A stretch of DNA of 64,000 bases from Chromobacterium subtsugae. GTDB taxonomy: Bacteria > Pseudomonadota > Gammaproteobacteria > Burkholderiales > Chromobacteriaceae. Both the position numbers and the translations under genes were made by a program. The stretch spans positions 310,001-374,000 of the forward strand of contig NZ_JYKA01000003.1 in assembly GCF_001676875.1 (NCBI RefSeq), given 5' to 3'. Below are positions 63,811 through 64,000 of this stretch, piece by piece. The notes beneath the pieces were generated by a model. That model was not told the origin of the DNA and ran no database searches. It saw only the letters and a program-made list of their open reading frames with translations. The stretch's first letter is position 1. The number at the start of each line of letters is the position of its first letter.

Positions 63811-64000
63811 ATGGACAAGCGAATCAAGCAGATTGAAGTCATAGATTCCCACACTGGGGGCGAACCCACCCGGCTGGTGCTGAGCGGGTTTCCCGCGCTG
63901 GCGGGGGCCACCATGGCGGACCAGCGCGATGAATTGCGCGAGCGGCACGACCCATGGCGCCGCGCCTGCCTGCTGGAGCCGCGCGGCAGCGACGTGCTAG
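63811..64000 (+). CDS. 4-Hydroxyproline 2-epimerase (proline racemase family), partial
   Basis: First 63 codons only; the gene runs off the right edge. [21 protein letters not shown] shows the [10 protein letters not shown] signature of hydroxyproline epimerases, which interconvert trans-4-hydroxy-L-proline and cis-4-hydroxy-D-proline. The catalytic cysteines fall outside the window, so the subtype is not certain. Divergent from the PAS-AraC regulator; the start is the ATG at 63811 with GGAG upstream. Confidence 0.85.
   Translation, partial: MDKRIKQIEVIDSHTGGEPTRLVLSGFPALAGATMADQRDELRERHDPWRRACLLEPRGSDVL

Noticed and set aside
1-64000. CRISPR arrays, insertion sequences or prophage genes
   Set aside because: No regularly spaced repeats, transposases, integrases or phage structural genes were recognised in the window.

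Overview
The window is GC-rich, compactly coded DNA from a betaproteobacterium. Gene content and order (bamE-dapB opposite fur-aat-bpt, rluC opposite rne, a PhnGHIJKLM C-P lyase set, a 2-aminoethylphosphonate transporter) fit a Chromobacterium-type member of the Neisseriales. This placement comes from gene content and codon bias, not from a database match. The window starts inside dapB and ends inside a 4-hydroxyproline epimerase gene.

Region by region: 1-12150 is mostly housekeeping: dapB, bamE, fur, the N-degron transferases aat and bpt, a glycine-zipper lipoprotein, pyrD, a RutE-like nitroreductase, a MotB/MotD stator protein, sppA, a small Rieske protein, a phosphatase, rluC, rne with a long structured leader, and tRNA-Asn. 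12197-21661 is the most notable block: an eight-gene operon read leftward. It begins with two genes that together match VioB (the iminophenyl-pyruvate dimer synthase of violacein synthesis) but are split at the domain boundary, and it continues with a complete ebo cluster in the order eboD-E-C-A-B-F. 21922-26415 carries a PAP2 phosphatase, an MFS transporter, a cysteine desulfidase, and a decayed divergent pair (AraC regulator and FAD monooxygenase) that has lost both 5' ends. 26429-31341 is a sulfate uptake operon with cysB. 31548-36273 is accessory: a degenerate EAL protein, a tandem GNAT protein, a TetR/PhlG-like pair with a palindromic operator candidate, and an AT-richer lipoprotein gene. 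36408-44085 is the C-P lyase locus, with phnF, phnN and a 2H-phosphoesterase-like gene on the other strand. 44255-49653 holds a beta/gamma-crystallin protein, a chemoreceptor, an ATP-grasp protein and a diguanylate cyclase. That cyclase ends a three-gene signalling operon (to 53668) with a hybrid histidine kinase and a PhnD-like binding protein. 53914-57802 is a 2-aminoethylphosphonate ABC transporter whose binding-protein gene has an in-frame TGA. The end holds two helical proteins, a divergent class A penicillin-binding protein, and a PAS-AraC regulator opposite the hydroxyproline epimerase gene.

How the genes work together: sulfur (cyuA, cys genes) and phosphonate (phn genes, phnS/T/UV) acquisition are strongly represented. 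The ebo cluster is known from cyanobacteria, eustigmatophyte algae and pseudomonads, where it is linked to export or modification of secondary metabolites. Its co-transcription here with a split VioB-like enzyme suggests a dedicated small-molecule pathway that is not the violacein pathway itself. Several signalling proteins carry substitutions at catalytic positions (EAL protein, kinase Hpt domain, glycosyltransferase domain of the PBP).
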